Source of the DNA: Myxococcota bacterium
GTDB taxonomy: Bacteria; Myxococcota_A; UBA9160; UBA4427
DNA: 64,000 nt
Direction of reading: 5' to 3'
Assembly (NCBI GenBank): GCA_030748735.1
Contig: JASMLK010000106.1
Coordinates: 1-64,000, forward strand
The notes beneath the pieces are model-generated. The model did not search any database. It was not told the DNA's origin and saw nothing but the letters and a program-made list of their open reading frames with translations. The translations under genes and the position numbers were made by a program. This document shows, piece after piece, positions 19,169-29,332 of the stretch (positions are counted from its first letter, which is position 1; each line of letters begins with the position of its first letter).

Positions 19169-20764
19169 TCAGCCGCCGAACTCATCGTGGGGGACGGGTA
19201 CGATCTCGGCGTTGGGTCCCAACTGCTCGCGGGTGCTCAGGATTTGCTGGACACCGGGCAGCGGGCGGCAGGTCACCAGGTACTGGAACGCGAAGGCGCC
19301 GGGCCAGATTTGCGCCATCAATTCGGTGGATCGCTGTAGCAGCCGGCCCAACCAGCCTCCGATGACGGCTTCCCAGGGCACACCGACCGGGAGCACCTGC
19401 TCGATCTCGTAGCCGCAGTCACCGAGCGTGCGTTTCAGCGAGGGCCGGTTCCACAGGCGGCGATGCTGGATGTCCAGGATGCCGCGGTCCGTGTAGTTGA
19501 AGCGCCCGAACAAGAGCGCGAGGCGGTTCGAGATGAACGCCACGTTGGGCGTCACGATCACGACCAGCGGCGCCTCGACACCCGGCCGCAGCGCGCGCGA
19601 GTGGTTGCGCAGGTCGAGCAGCAGCTGTTCGGGGTTCGGCAGTTCCTCGATGATGTCCACGAGCAGGACAGCGTCCGTGTCGAAGGCGTCGAAGGGCAGC
19701 GGTTCGCCGAGGTTGGCCTTTTCGAAACGGTCGACGGTGCCCGGGGGTGGCTCGACGAGGTCGACACCCGTGACTTCGATCCCCCGCTCGCGAAACGCTT
19801 GCGCGAGCTCCCCGGTGCCACAGCCGAGGTCCACGACACGCCGAGGTCGAACTTCGTCGATCACCTCGAGGGTGCGCACATGGGCGGTGTCCATCCCGTG
19901 GACCTGATAGTGCCCCGAGCCCTTTTCGAGGTCGCGGTACTTGAGGGAACAGAACATGCCCAGGCGGTGGGCGCGATAGCGGATGGTTTCGCGCAGTACG
20001 TCGGTTCCGTACTGCACGCCATCGACGTTGCAGTCTTCTTCGCCGTAGTGGGTCGGGATGTCGAACTCTTCGATGCGCGCGCCGATGTTCGCGGCCTGCA
20101 GCAGCATCTCGGTGTCGAAGTGATACTCGTTCGTGTTGATCTCGAACGGAACCCGGCGCAAGAACGCCGATGAATAGGCGCGGTAGCCCGTGTGGTATTC
20201 GGTCAGCTTCAAGCCGGTGAGCTTGTTCTGGAACCAGGTGAGCCCGACATTGGCGACGACCTTGTAGCGAGGCATGCCGCCCGCGCGGGCAGACTCGATG
20301 TTGCCCATGCGCGTGCCGAGCACGACGCCGGCTCCCGTGCGCTCCCAGATGTCGATGAACTGCGGCAGCAATTCCGGCGCATACTGCCCGTCGCCGTGCA
20401 GCAGGATCGTGAAGTCGAAGCCCGCTTCGAGGGCATAGCGATAACCGAGCTTCTGGTTGCCGCCGTAGCGCTGGTTGACCGGGTTGCGCGCGACCGAGAC
20501 GTTGCAGATGTCGCGCGCGTCGACCCAGTGCTGCAGCACTTCGGCCGTCGCGTCGCCGCCCGCGTCGTCGATCACCAGAAACTGCACCCGATCGTTGTTG
20601 AAGAGCTCGTCGGGAATGCGTTCGAAGAGGCTCTCGATCAGCCGCTCGTGCTGGTACGCCACGACGAAGACGAGGATTCGCGAAGCGCGGCGATCCGCGA
20701 TCTCGCGTGCCTCGGGAGAGCCCGAGCCGTCGACGGTGACGGGCGTTTGTGTTTCTTCAACCAT
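19169..20764 (-). CDS. Bifunctional GT2 glycosyltransferase / SAM-dependent methyltransferase
   Basis: N-term VAYQHERLIESLFERIP...FLVIDDAGGDATAEVL...ILLHGDGQYAPELLP; C-term VVDLGCGTGELAQAFRERGIEVTGVDL. Start MVEETQTP at 20764. Confidence 0.9.
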   Translation of the reverse strand: MVEETQTPVTVDGSGSPEAREIADRRASRILVFVVAYQHERLIESLFERIPDELFNNDRVQFLVIDDAGGDATAEVLQHWVDARDICNVSVARNPVNQRYGGNQKLGYRYALEAGFDFTILLHGDGQYAPELLPQFIDIWERTGAGVVLGTRMGNIESARAGGMPRYKVVANVGLTWFQNKLTGLKLTEYHTGYRAYSSAFLRRVPFEINTNEYHFDTEMLLQAANIGARIEEFDIPTHYGEEDCNVDGVQYGTDVLRETIRYRAHRLGMFCSLKYRDLEKGSGHYQVHGMDTAHVRTLEVIDEVRPRRVVDLGCGTGELAQAFRERGIEVTGVDLVEPPPGTVDRFEKANLGEPLPFDAFDTDAVLLVDIIEELPNPEQLLLDLRNHSRALRPGVEAPLVVIVTPNVAFISNRLALLFGRFNYTDRGILDIQHRRLWNRPSLKRTLGDCGYEIEQVLPVGVPWEAVIGGWLGRLLQRSTELMAQIWPGAFAFQYLVTCRPLPGVQQILSTREQLGPNAEIVPVPHDEFGG

Positions 20765-20972
20765 ACGAACCGTGCAAGTGGCTCCGCGTGAGCCTGGAGG
20801 CGAAGGGTGCGAACAGGCCCGCCTTCGCGAGTCGGTGAACTTGATGAATCGGCCGCGATGGCGACAAGTGTAAGTCACATTCCGCGGCCCAGCCCACGCC
20901 CCCCACGGCCGCGCAGCCGACACGCAAGTCTGCTTCATCCGCGTGATAGACTGCGCCCCCGCAGGAGGCGAC

Positions 20973-21350
20973 ATGGCTGAGCAGACCACAGAACTACCCA
21001 CAGACTCGATCTTCGATCTCATGAAGCCCGACATCCGGCATCGGGCAGACGGCGAGTGCGACATCCGCTTCGACCTGACGGGGCGACCAAACTTCACGAT
21101 CCCGAGCGGCGCGGTCCAGGGCGGGATCGTCGCCGTCATGCTCGACATGGCGATGGCCATGTCGCTGGACGGCGGCCTCACCACGGCGTCGCTTCAGTAC
21201 GAAATCCTGCGCCCCGTCCTTCCGGGTCCCATCGACGTGAGCGGCCGCATCATCCGCCGCGGCCGGCGCATCACCTTCGCCGAAGCCGTAATGAAGAACG
21301 CCGAGGGCAAGGTCCTGGCGAAGGGAACGCAGACAGCGGTCACGATGTAG
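20973..21350 (+). CDS. PaaI-like hotdog-fold thioesterase
   Basis: GRPNFTIPSGAVQGGIVAVMLDMAMAMSLDGGLTTASLQYEILRPVLPGPIDVSGRIIRRGRRITFAEAVMKNAEGKVLAKGTQTAV. Confidence 0.9.
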   Translation: MAEQTTELPTDSIFDLMKPDIRHRADGECDIRFDLTGRPNFTIPSGAVQGGIVAVMLDMAMAMSLDGGLTTASLQYEILRPVLPGPIDVSGRIIRRGRRITFAEAVMKNAEGKVLAKGTQTAVTM

Positions 21351-21366
21351 CGGGAGAGCCGTCGGC

Positions 21367-22038
21367 ATGACACCCAACGCCTGGAACGACGTCGACGAAT
21401 ACCTGTGCGACTCGCTCGTTGCCGAGGATGCGGCGCTCGTCGCAGCTCGCGAAGACGCCGCGCGCCTCGGGCTGCCCGACCATCACGTTGCGCCGAACCA
21501 GGGCTGCATGCTGATGCTGCTGGCGCAGACGACCGGGGCGAGACGCATCCTCGAGGTGGGCACACTCGCCGGCTACAGCACGATCTGGCTCGCGCGGGCC
21601 CTGGCGGCCGGCGGGACGGTCGACACGCTCGAAGTCGATCCGTCTCACATCCGTTGCGCGCGCAACAACTTCCAACGCGCGGGTCTCGCCGAGACCATCA
21701 TGCTGCACCCGGGTCCCGCCCGAGAAACCCTCGCGCAGTTCGTCGATGACGGGGCAGACGCGTACGACTTCATCTTCATCGACGCCGACAAACCGAACAA
21801 CCCCCACTATCTCGAAGCCGCGCTCGCACTCTCACACCCCGGAACCCTGATCGTGGTCGACAACGTCGTACGCGAAGGCGAAGTGACCAACCCTGAAAGC
21901 GATGACCCGCGCGTCCTCGGCGTACGGCGCATGTTCGAACTGATTCGCGACGAGCCCCGCCTTCGCGCGACGGCCATCCAGACGGTCGGTTCGAAGGGCT
22001 GGGACGGCTTTGCACTTCTTCACGTGGGCGAAGGCTGA
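21367..22038 (+). CDS. O-methyltransferase family 3 (COMT-like)
   Basis: ILEVGTLAGYSTIWLARAL, YDFIFIDADKPNNPHYLEAALALSHPGTLIVVDNVV. Confidence 0.93.
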   Translation: MTPNAWNDVDEYLCDSLVAEDAALVAAREDAARLGLPDHHVAPNQGCMLMLLAQTTGARRILEVGTLAGYSTIWLARALAAGGTVDTLEVDPSHIRCARNNFQRAGLAETIMLHPGPARETLAQFVDDGADAYDFIFIDADKPNNPHYLEAALALSHPGTLIVVDNVVREGEVTNPESDDPRVLGVRRMFELIRDEPRLRATAIQTVGSKGWDGFALLHVGEG

Positions 22039-22089
22039 TCCGCGGTACCTTGGGAACCCCACGAATCGTTCGCGCCCCGGAGCCCGCTC

Positions 22090-22752
22090 ATGAGCGATAA
22101 CCCGAAGTCGTTTCACCTTTCGCCCGAAATGCACACCTACCTGCTCGAACACGGCACTGCGCCCGATGCGATCGCGCAGGGCTTGATCGCGGCCACGAAC
22201 GAGCTCGGTGGCATTTCGATCATGCAGATCGCGCCCGAGCAGGGTGCGTTGATGACCATGCTGACCCGGCTGATCGGCGCCAGGCGCGCGATCGAAGTCG
22301 GCACCTTCACGGGCTACTCGGCCCTCGCCATCGCCCGCGGCCTGCCGGAAGACGGCCAGCTCATCTGCTGCGACGTCTCCGATGAATGGGCGAAGATCGG
22401 CATCCCCTTCTGGGAAGAAGCCGGCGTGCGCGATCGCATCGACCTGCGAATCGCTCCCGCGCTCGAAACGCTCCAGTCGATCAAGGAAGACGGCGCCTTC
22501 GACCTCGCCTTCATCGACGCCGACAAGCCGAACTACGCCAACTACGTGGAAGAACTCGCGCGCCTGGTGCGCCCGGGCGGCTTGATCCTGGTCGACAACG
22601 TGCTCTGGATGGGTGCCGTCATCGATCGCGAAGCGAGCGACGACAACACGCTGGCGATTCGCGCCTTCAACGCCAAGGTGGCCGCCGACGATCGCTTCGA
22701 CTGCGTGATGTTGCCGGTTTCCGACGGGCTGACCTTTCTCCGCGTGCGCTGA
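22090..22752 (+). CDS. O-methyltransferase family 3, paralogue of the upstream gene
   Basis: AIEVGTFTGYSALAIARGLP, FDLAFIDADKPNYANYVEELARLVRPGGLILVDNVLWMGAV. Confidence 0.93.
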   Translation: MSDNPKSFHLSPEMHTYLLEHGTAPDAIAQGLIAATNELGGISIMQIAPEQGALMTMLTRLIGARRAIEVGTFTGYSALAIARGLPEDGQLICCDVSDEWAKIGIPFWEEAGVRDRIDLRIAPALETLQSIKEDGAFDLAFIDADKPNYANYVEELARLVRPGGLILVDNVLWMGAVIDREASDDNTLAIRAFNAKVAADDRFDCVMLPVSDGLTFLRVR

Positions 22753-22799
22753 ACCTGCGCGTACGCTGACGCAGCCGCGAAGCAGGAAACCACCCCGCC

Positions 22800-23219
22800 C
22801 TACTTCGGCGTGCGTTCTTCGTGCAGGCGGGTCAGCTGCAGGCGCTGGATGCGCCAGCCTTCGGCGAGCTTCACGTATTCCTCGTGATAGTGGCCGTAGC
22901 CCACGAGCAGATACTGCGGATGGTCGACGCGGTCGAACATCGACCAGATGCCGCGCGCGTGGGTGTCGTCGATCAAGTCGATCTCGGGCATGTGGCCGTG
23001 ATGCACGGTCGTGGCCCCTTCGAGGTTGAACTTCAAGCCGGCGAGAATCGCTTCGCGGCCCACCATCACCTGGTCGTCGTCGGGGCCCCACTTCAGCTGC
23101 GCGTCTTCGCTGAAGACTTCGTTCTTCAAGCCGTCCCAGTTCTGGGTGTCGATGAAGCGGAAATAACGCGCCTTCAGCTGTTTGATGGCTTCGAGTTCGA
23201 GAAGTCTACCTTCGCTCAT
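22800..23219 (-). CDS. SnoaL-like / NTF2-fold protein
   Basis: MSEGRLLELEAIKQLKARYFRFIDTQNWDGLKNEVFSEDAQLKWGPDDDQVMVGREAILAGL. The 938-aa ORF upstream in this frame is spurious. Confidence 0.85.
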   Translation of the reverse strand: MSEGRLLELEAIKQLKARYFRFIDTQNWDGLKNEVFSEDAQLKWGPDDDQVMVGREAILAGLKFNLEGATTVHHGHMPEIDLIDDTHARGIWSMFDRVDHPQYLLVGYGHYHEEYVKLAEGWRIQRLQLTRLHEERTPK

Positions 23220-23528
23220 GGCGCAGCCCTCCGGGTGGTTCGATGAATGGGTGGGTACCTTTCCATCAACAGCGCAGTCGACGCAAGGCAACGCGAATCT
23301 CGCGAGGCACAGCCCCACGGGGGCACTTCGCCCCTGCCCGGCTCGCAAGCTTCGCTGCATGGGATCGCGATTCGCGAAGGTGTGCGCCCGGATGTCCGAT
23401 AGGACTGCATGCGCGCGAAGACGCAACCGCCCGCGTGCGAACTGCGGCCTCGCTCGCGGGGTCTGGTTGTGATTGAATCCGCCAGAATTTCGCTCGTTTC
23501 GCGGCGAGCTTGCCGGTCGAGGAAGAGC

Positions 23529-26500
23529 ATGCAGCGCTGTCAGACGGTGGGTGAGAGTCGGCCCACTCGAAGTGTCTTCATCGCTCTGTGCGCCCTTCTC
23601 GGCGCCCCGTGCATCGCCCTCGCGATGACGACGCTGCTGGCCGCGCCCGCGCTGGGCGCCAGCTACACCGTCGACTCGCTCGACGACGGTGACGTCGACG
23701 ACGTGGGCACGTTTCGCTGGGCGATCGAGCAGGCGAACAACAACGCCGGCATGGACACGATCAACTTCGATGCGGTGTTGTTGGCCGAGGCCGACAGCGA
23801 CTTCGTGATCCAGATCGAACTCGACTCGGCGCTCCAAACCATCTCCGAAGAATTGGAGATCGTGGCACCCATCGTCGACGAAGGCCTGCCCACGCACCAG
23901 GAGTACTTCATCGACATCGTTCGCGATCCGAGCGCGGGGGACGAGATCCTCGTCACCGAGACGATCACCTTGCGAAACGTCGAGCTGCGCAGCAATGCGC
24001 TCATATTCAACGGGGGGACGAACAGCGATCCCGTTGGCACCATCGACGTCGTCTACGACATCGGTGACTTCTCTCACGACATCTTCTGGGTCCTTTCCGA
24101 CCGCGACGAAGACCGCAATCTCGACGTCGAAGAGCCCGGCCGCATCGTCAAGACCGGCCAGGGTGAACTCGGCCTGCTCCCCTCCCAGGGCGCCTTTGGG
24201 GAGTACACGGGACCCACCCTGTTGGTCGACGGAGTCATCCGGACCGACACGCGAAGCCTCACCGGCGACATCCAACTCTGTGCGTCGACAGGCGCCGGAG
24301 ACGACTACGACTCCGAAGATTGCGACAGCGCGCTGCTCGTCTTCGAGATGCCCTCCACCACGATCGACACCGAGCTCGACCGAGGCGGTGTGCCGACCGA
24401 CGGTACGTATGACGGTGTCATTTCGTCGACCGCGGGCAGTGCTGCAAGGGTGGTCAAGACCGGTATCGGCACACTCACGCTGACGGGCGCCAACACCTAC
24501 GATGGCGACACCTACATCATGCAGGGCGAGCTGCGTAGCGACCACGATTCGATCCCGGCGATCAGCGACAGCGGCAGCGACATCTACATCTGTCCCGGTG
24601 TCGCGAGCATCACCAAACCCGACTTCGCAAACCCGCTCGTGACGAACGACGACATCGACTGCGACTCCGTCGATCCGGCCGTCCTGACCCTCGACATCAG
24701 TGAGGACACGATCTTCGCCGCCTCTCTCTACGGCCAGGGCGATCTCAACAAGGAGGGCGGCGCCGAATTCACCCTCGGCGATCAATCGACCTTCGGCGGC
24801 ACCGTGACCGTGCGCGAAGGTCAGCTGAACGTCGACGACGACCTCGGCACCGCGGGCGCCAGCACCACCGAAGTCGAGGTCCGGATCAACGACGGTGCAG
24901 AGCTGAACGACACCGGCACGATCTACGGCGACGTCGACGTTCGCGACGGCGGCGAAATGTTCGGGGACGGCACCGTCGAGGGTGACACCCGCATTCGAAG
25001 CGGTGGCCTGGTGACCGGCACGTTGACCCTCAATGGTGACGTGGACGTCGATGGCCGCCTCGTCGTTGGCGGCGGCGGCTCGGTCACGGGCAACGTCGAC
25101 GTGGGCGACGGTGGCACGGCGCTGGGTTCGGGCGACATCAACGGCGACGTCGCGGTAGAAAGCGGCGGTGAGATCCGCGGCGACCTCGACATCAACGGCG
25201 ACCTCGCGCTTTCGGGCCGCCTCGACCTCACGCTCGTCGACATGAACGCCGACAGCGCGACCTTCGCCGACGGCAGCCGCATCGAGATCAACCCCGAAAT
25301 CAACGGGGGCGATCCCGGCAGCCTGTTCGTCGTTGGGACCCTCGCGCTGCGCGGGGGCGCGGTCGACGTGCGATTCAACAATATCGACCTCGCAGACCTG
25401 CCCGAAGGCCGGTTCCTCGTTGCCAGCGCAACGGGTGCGCTCGACGGCACGCTCACCGGCGGCCAGAACGGCGATGGGGTGCTCAGCGAGTTCGCAATCT
25501 TCGACGTCGACCTCGAGTACGGAGCCACAGCCTGTGCGGGTGGTGGCGCCAACGAGGTCTGTCTCGACATTGCGTTCGACCCGGTGCTCTCGGACGACGC
25601 CGACACCCGCAACCAACGCGCGATCGCCGGCGCGCTCGACGCCGCCTATACCTGCGCCCAGGACCCGGGTTCACCGGAATGTCAGATCGACCAGGACACC
25701 GCCGACGACTTCCTCGACCTGTACGGCAACTTCGCGGTACCGATCGATGAAGTGCCGGACATCCTCGACCGGCTGTCCGGCACCGACTACGCCGCCGTCG
25801 CGGACGTGCGCTCGTCGGCCGTCTCACGCTTCAACCGCACGGTGTCGCGCCGCTTCGACCTCGAATTGCTGGGCGTCGAAGCAAAGCCCGCCGCGAACGA
25901 CGAAGGCGAAGTCGCGTTGCCGGGCGTTTCGCTTGGCGGCGTGCGCTGGCTCGCCCTCGGCGGTGGTGCACGCAACTACGACGACCGACGCAGCCAGCGC
26001 ATGCCCTGGCGCCGCAAGAAGCCGCGCGAACCCATGCCGATCAACCGGCACGCGGGCGCGGGCGGGTTCACCGCGTGGCTCGACATGCACGGGGTGATGG
26101 GCGAACTCGACGGTGACGAGAACGCGAGCGACGTCGACTACCACATCTACGGGCCGCTCGTCGGACTCGACTACGGCATCACGGAGAACATCGCCCTCGG
26201 CGTCACGCTCGGTTACACGCGCAACGAACTCGAAACACCGGGCAATCGTTCACGCAGCACGGGGGACAGCTATCAGGGTGGCGTCTACTTCGGTGCGCTG
26301 TTCGAGGAGTTCTACGTGACGGGCGCGTTCCGTTATGCCTATTCGGACTTCGAAACGCGACGACGCATCCGTTTTGGCAACGTACGCCGCACGGCGCGAG
26401 CAGACTTCGACACGAACGACATCTCGGGCTTCATCGAAGCCGCGTACAAGCTCCCCTTCCCCGACTTCGTCCCGATCCCCGACAATGTGGCCGTGCAGCC

Positions 26501-26921
26501 CTTCGTGTCCGCGAGCTACTCGAACCTCGACCAGGGGAGCTTCCGCGAGAGCAACGCGGGCAGCCTGAACCTCGACATCGACTCGCAGAAACTCGATTCG
26601 CTCCACACCAACGTCGGTGTACGGCTCGCGCTCTTCGGTCGCGACGACGAGAACCGCTACATGCTCCCGCAGCTGCGCGTTTCGTACGAGCGCGAATGGC
26701 TCGACCCCGATCGACCGCTCGACGCCAGCCTGCCTGCGGCGGGGACGGGCGGTGAGTTCGAGATCGACGGTGTCGAACTGCCGAAGGATCGGGCGGTAAT
26801 CGGGGTTACGAGTGAGGCCGGCGTCACGGACACGATCAACCTCTTTGTCGATTATGACCTGCGGGTGGCTCCGGACCTGCTCGAGCACTCGTTGGCGTTT
26901 GGGGTGCGAGCGCTGTTCTAG
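23529..26921 (+). CDS. Autotransporter with PATR-type passenger and C-terminal beta-barrel
   Basis: Signal region FIALCALLGAPCIALAMTTLLAAPALGAS; autotransporter-associated repeats (VVKTGIGTLTLTGANTYDGDTYIMQGEL); Gly/Asp-rich stem; about 300-aa barrel ending ...LLEHSLAFGVRALF. Confidence 0.92.
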   Translation: MQRCQTVGESRPTRSVFIALCALLGAPCIALAMTTLLAAPALGASYTVDSLDDGDVDDVGTFRWAIEQANNNAGMDTINFDAVLLAEADSDFVIQIELDSALQTISEELEIVAPIVDEGLPTHQEYFIDIVRDPSAGDEILVTETITLRNVELRSNALIFNGGTNSDPVGTIDVVYDIGDFSHDIFWVLSDRDEDRNLDVEEPGRIVKTGQGELGLLPSQGAFGEYTGPTLLVDGVIRTDTRSLTGDIQLCASTGAGDDYDSEDCDSALLVFEMPSTTIDTELDRGGVPTDGTYDGVISSTAGSAARVVKTGIGTLTLTGANTYDGDTYIMQGELRSDHDSIPAISDSGSDIYICPGVASITKPDFANPLVTNDDIDCDSVDPAVLTLDISEDTIFAASLYGQGDLNKEGGAEFTLGDQSTFGGTVTVREGQLNVDDDLGTAGASTTEVEVRINDGAELNDTGTIYGDVDVRDGGEMFGDGTVEGDTRIRSGGLVTGTLTLNGDVDVDGRLVVGGGGSVTGNVDVGDGGTALGSGDINGDVAVESGGEIRGDLDINGDLALSGRLDLTLVDMNADSATFADGSRIEINPEINGGDPGSLFVVGTLALRGGAVDVRFNNIDLADLPEGRFLVASATGALDGTLTGGQNGDGVLSEFAIFDVDLEYGATACAGGGANEVCLDIAFDPVLSDDADTRNQRAIAGALDAAYTCAQDPGSPECQIDQDTADDFLDLYGNFAVPIDEVPDILDRLSGTDYAAVADVRSSAVSRFNRTVSRRFDLELLGVEAKPAANDEGEVALPGVSLGGVRWLALGGGARNYDDRRSQRMPWRRKKPREPMPINRHAGAGGFTAWLDMHGVMGELDGDENASDVDYHIYGPLVGLDYGITENIALGVTLGYTRNELETPGNRSRSTGDSYQGGVYFGALFEEFYVTGAFRYAYSDFETRRRIRFGNVRRTARADFDTNDISGFIEAAYKLPFPDFVPIPDNVAVQPFVSASYSNLDQGSFRESNAGSLNLDIDSQKLDSLHTNVGVRLALFGRDDENRYMLPQLRVSYEREWLDPDRPLDASLPAAGTGGEFEIDGVELPKDRAVIGVTSEAGVTDTINLFVDYDLRVAPDLLEHSLAFGVRALF

Positions 26922-27020
26922 TGAAACGAGTTGGGGAGCAACACGGTGGCGCCGTCATCGGTAATCCCGATCACGTAGATGCGTGCGTCCTTGCTCGCTC
27001 GCACCGAGAGCTTCACTTCA
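26918..27020 (-). pseudogene. DUF4384-like domain fragment
   Basis: CEVKLSVRASKDARIYVIGITDDGATVLLPNSFH* resembles the first half of a DUF4384-type domain, with an abrupt stop after LLPN. Confidence 0.4.
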
Positions 27021-27103
27021 CAGCCTTCGGCCGACCTCACCGCCTTCGATCCGCGGGCACGCGCGGCCTGCAGGGGTGTGGATGGGGTGGCGGTTGGCGG
27101 GTT

Positions 27104-27123
27104 TCCCGCGCGCTTGCGCGCGG
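27104..27123. repeat. Perfect 9-bp-arm hairpin, 2-nt loop
   Basis: CCCGCGCGC-TT-GCGCGCGGG read directly at the end of the HNH-like fragment. Confidence 0.85.
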
Positions 27124-27126
27124 GGA

Positions 27127-27336
27127 CCTGGCGTACGCCGCCGCCGCCGAGAAGTGCAGCACCCGCACGCAGTACACGAACATCGAGGCACAAGCCTCTT
27201 CGAGATAAAGCCGCCGCGCATCGACTTCACCCAGGTGACACAGCAGCTCCGCCTCGACCGCACGCCCGCGACCAATCAACGCGTGCGTCGCCGCCAGCAA
27301 CTCGGGGTTGCCAAGATCTCCAAGAGACCTGTTCAT
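27127..27336 (-). pseudogene. 5' fragment of an HNH-endonuclease-associated N-terminal domain (deltaproteobacterial type)
   Basis: MNRSLGDLGNPELLAATHALIGRGRAVEAELLCHLGEVDARRLYLEEACASMFVYCVRVLHFSAAAAYAR, then the homology-like pattern is lost. Confidence 0.55.
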
Positions 27337-27455
27337 CTGATGACCTCGCCGGGGCAACTCGCTTTGAAGAGAGTTGATCCTCAGGAGTTCGGTACGGGTG
27401 GGATAAAGAGAGTTCATCGCCTGGTCGCGGTGCCGGCACCGGAGCGCCGCCCGCC

Positions 27456-29132
<1,677 letters not shown>

Positions 29133-29332
29133 GGTCGAATCCCCTATTACGGAAGGCAGAGTGCGGAGTGACGGGTGCGGTTCGGACGGCGTCTGGACGC
29201 GGCTCGCGATCGAGCGCCGCCCAGTTTATCGAGGGCAAGTCGTTTCGCGAGGGCTGAGGACTTTCGATCGACGCACATCCCGTGCCCCGAGGCTGGTCGA
29301 AGGACGCGCCACCCGTCACACTCCTGCGCGAA

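Noticed and set aside
22800-25616. 938-aa minus-strand ORF opposite the autotransporter
   Set aside because: Low-complexity Val/Asp/Glu-rich antisense translation of a GC-rich gene. Only the 3' part (22800-23219) has a real NTF2-like protein and start.
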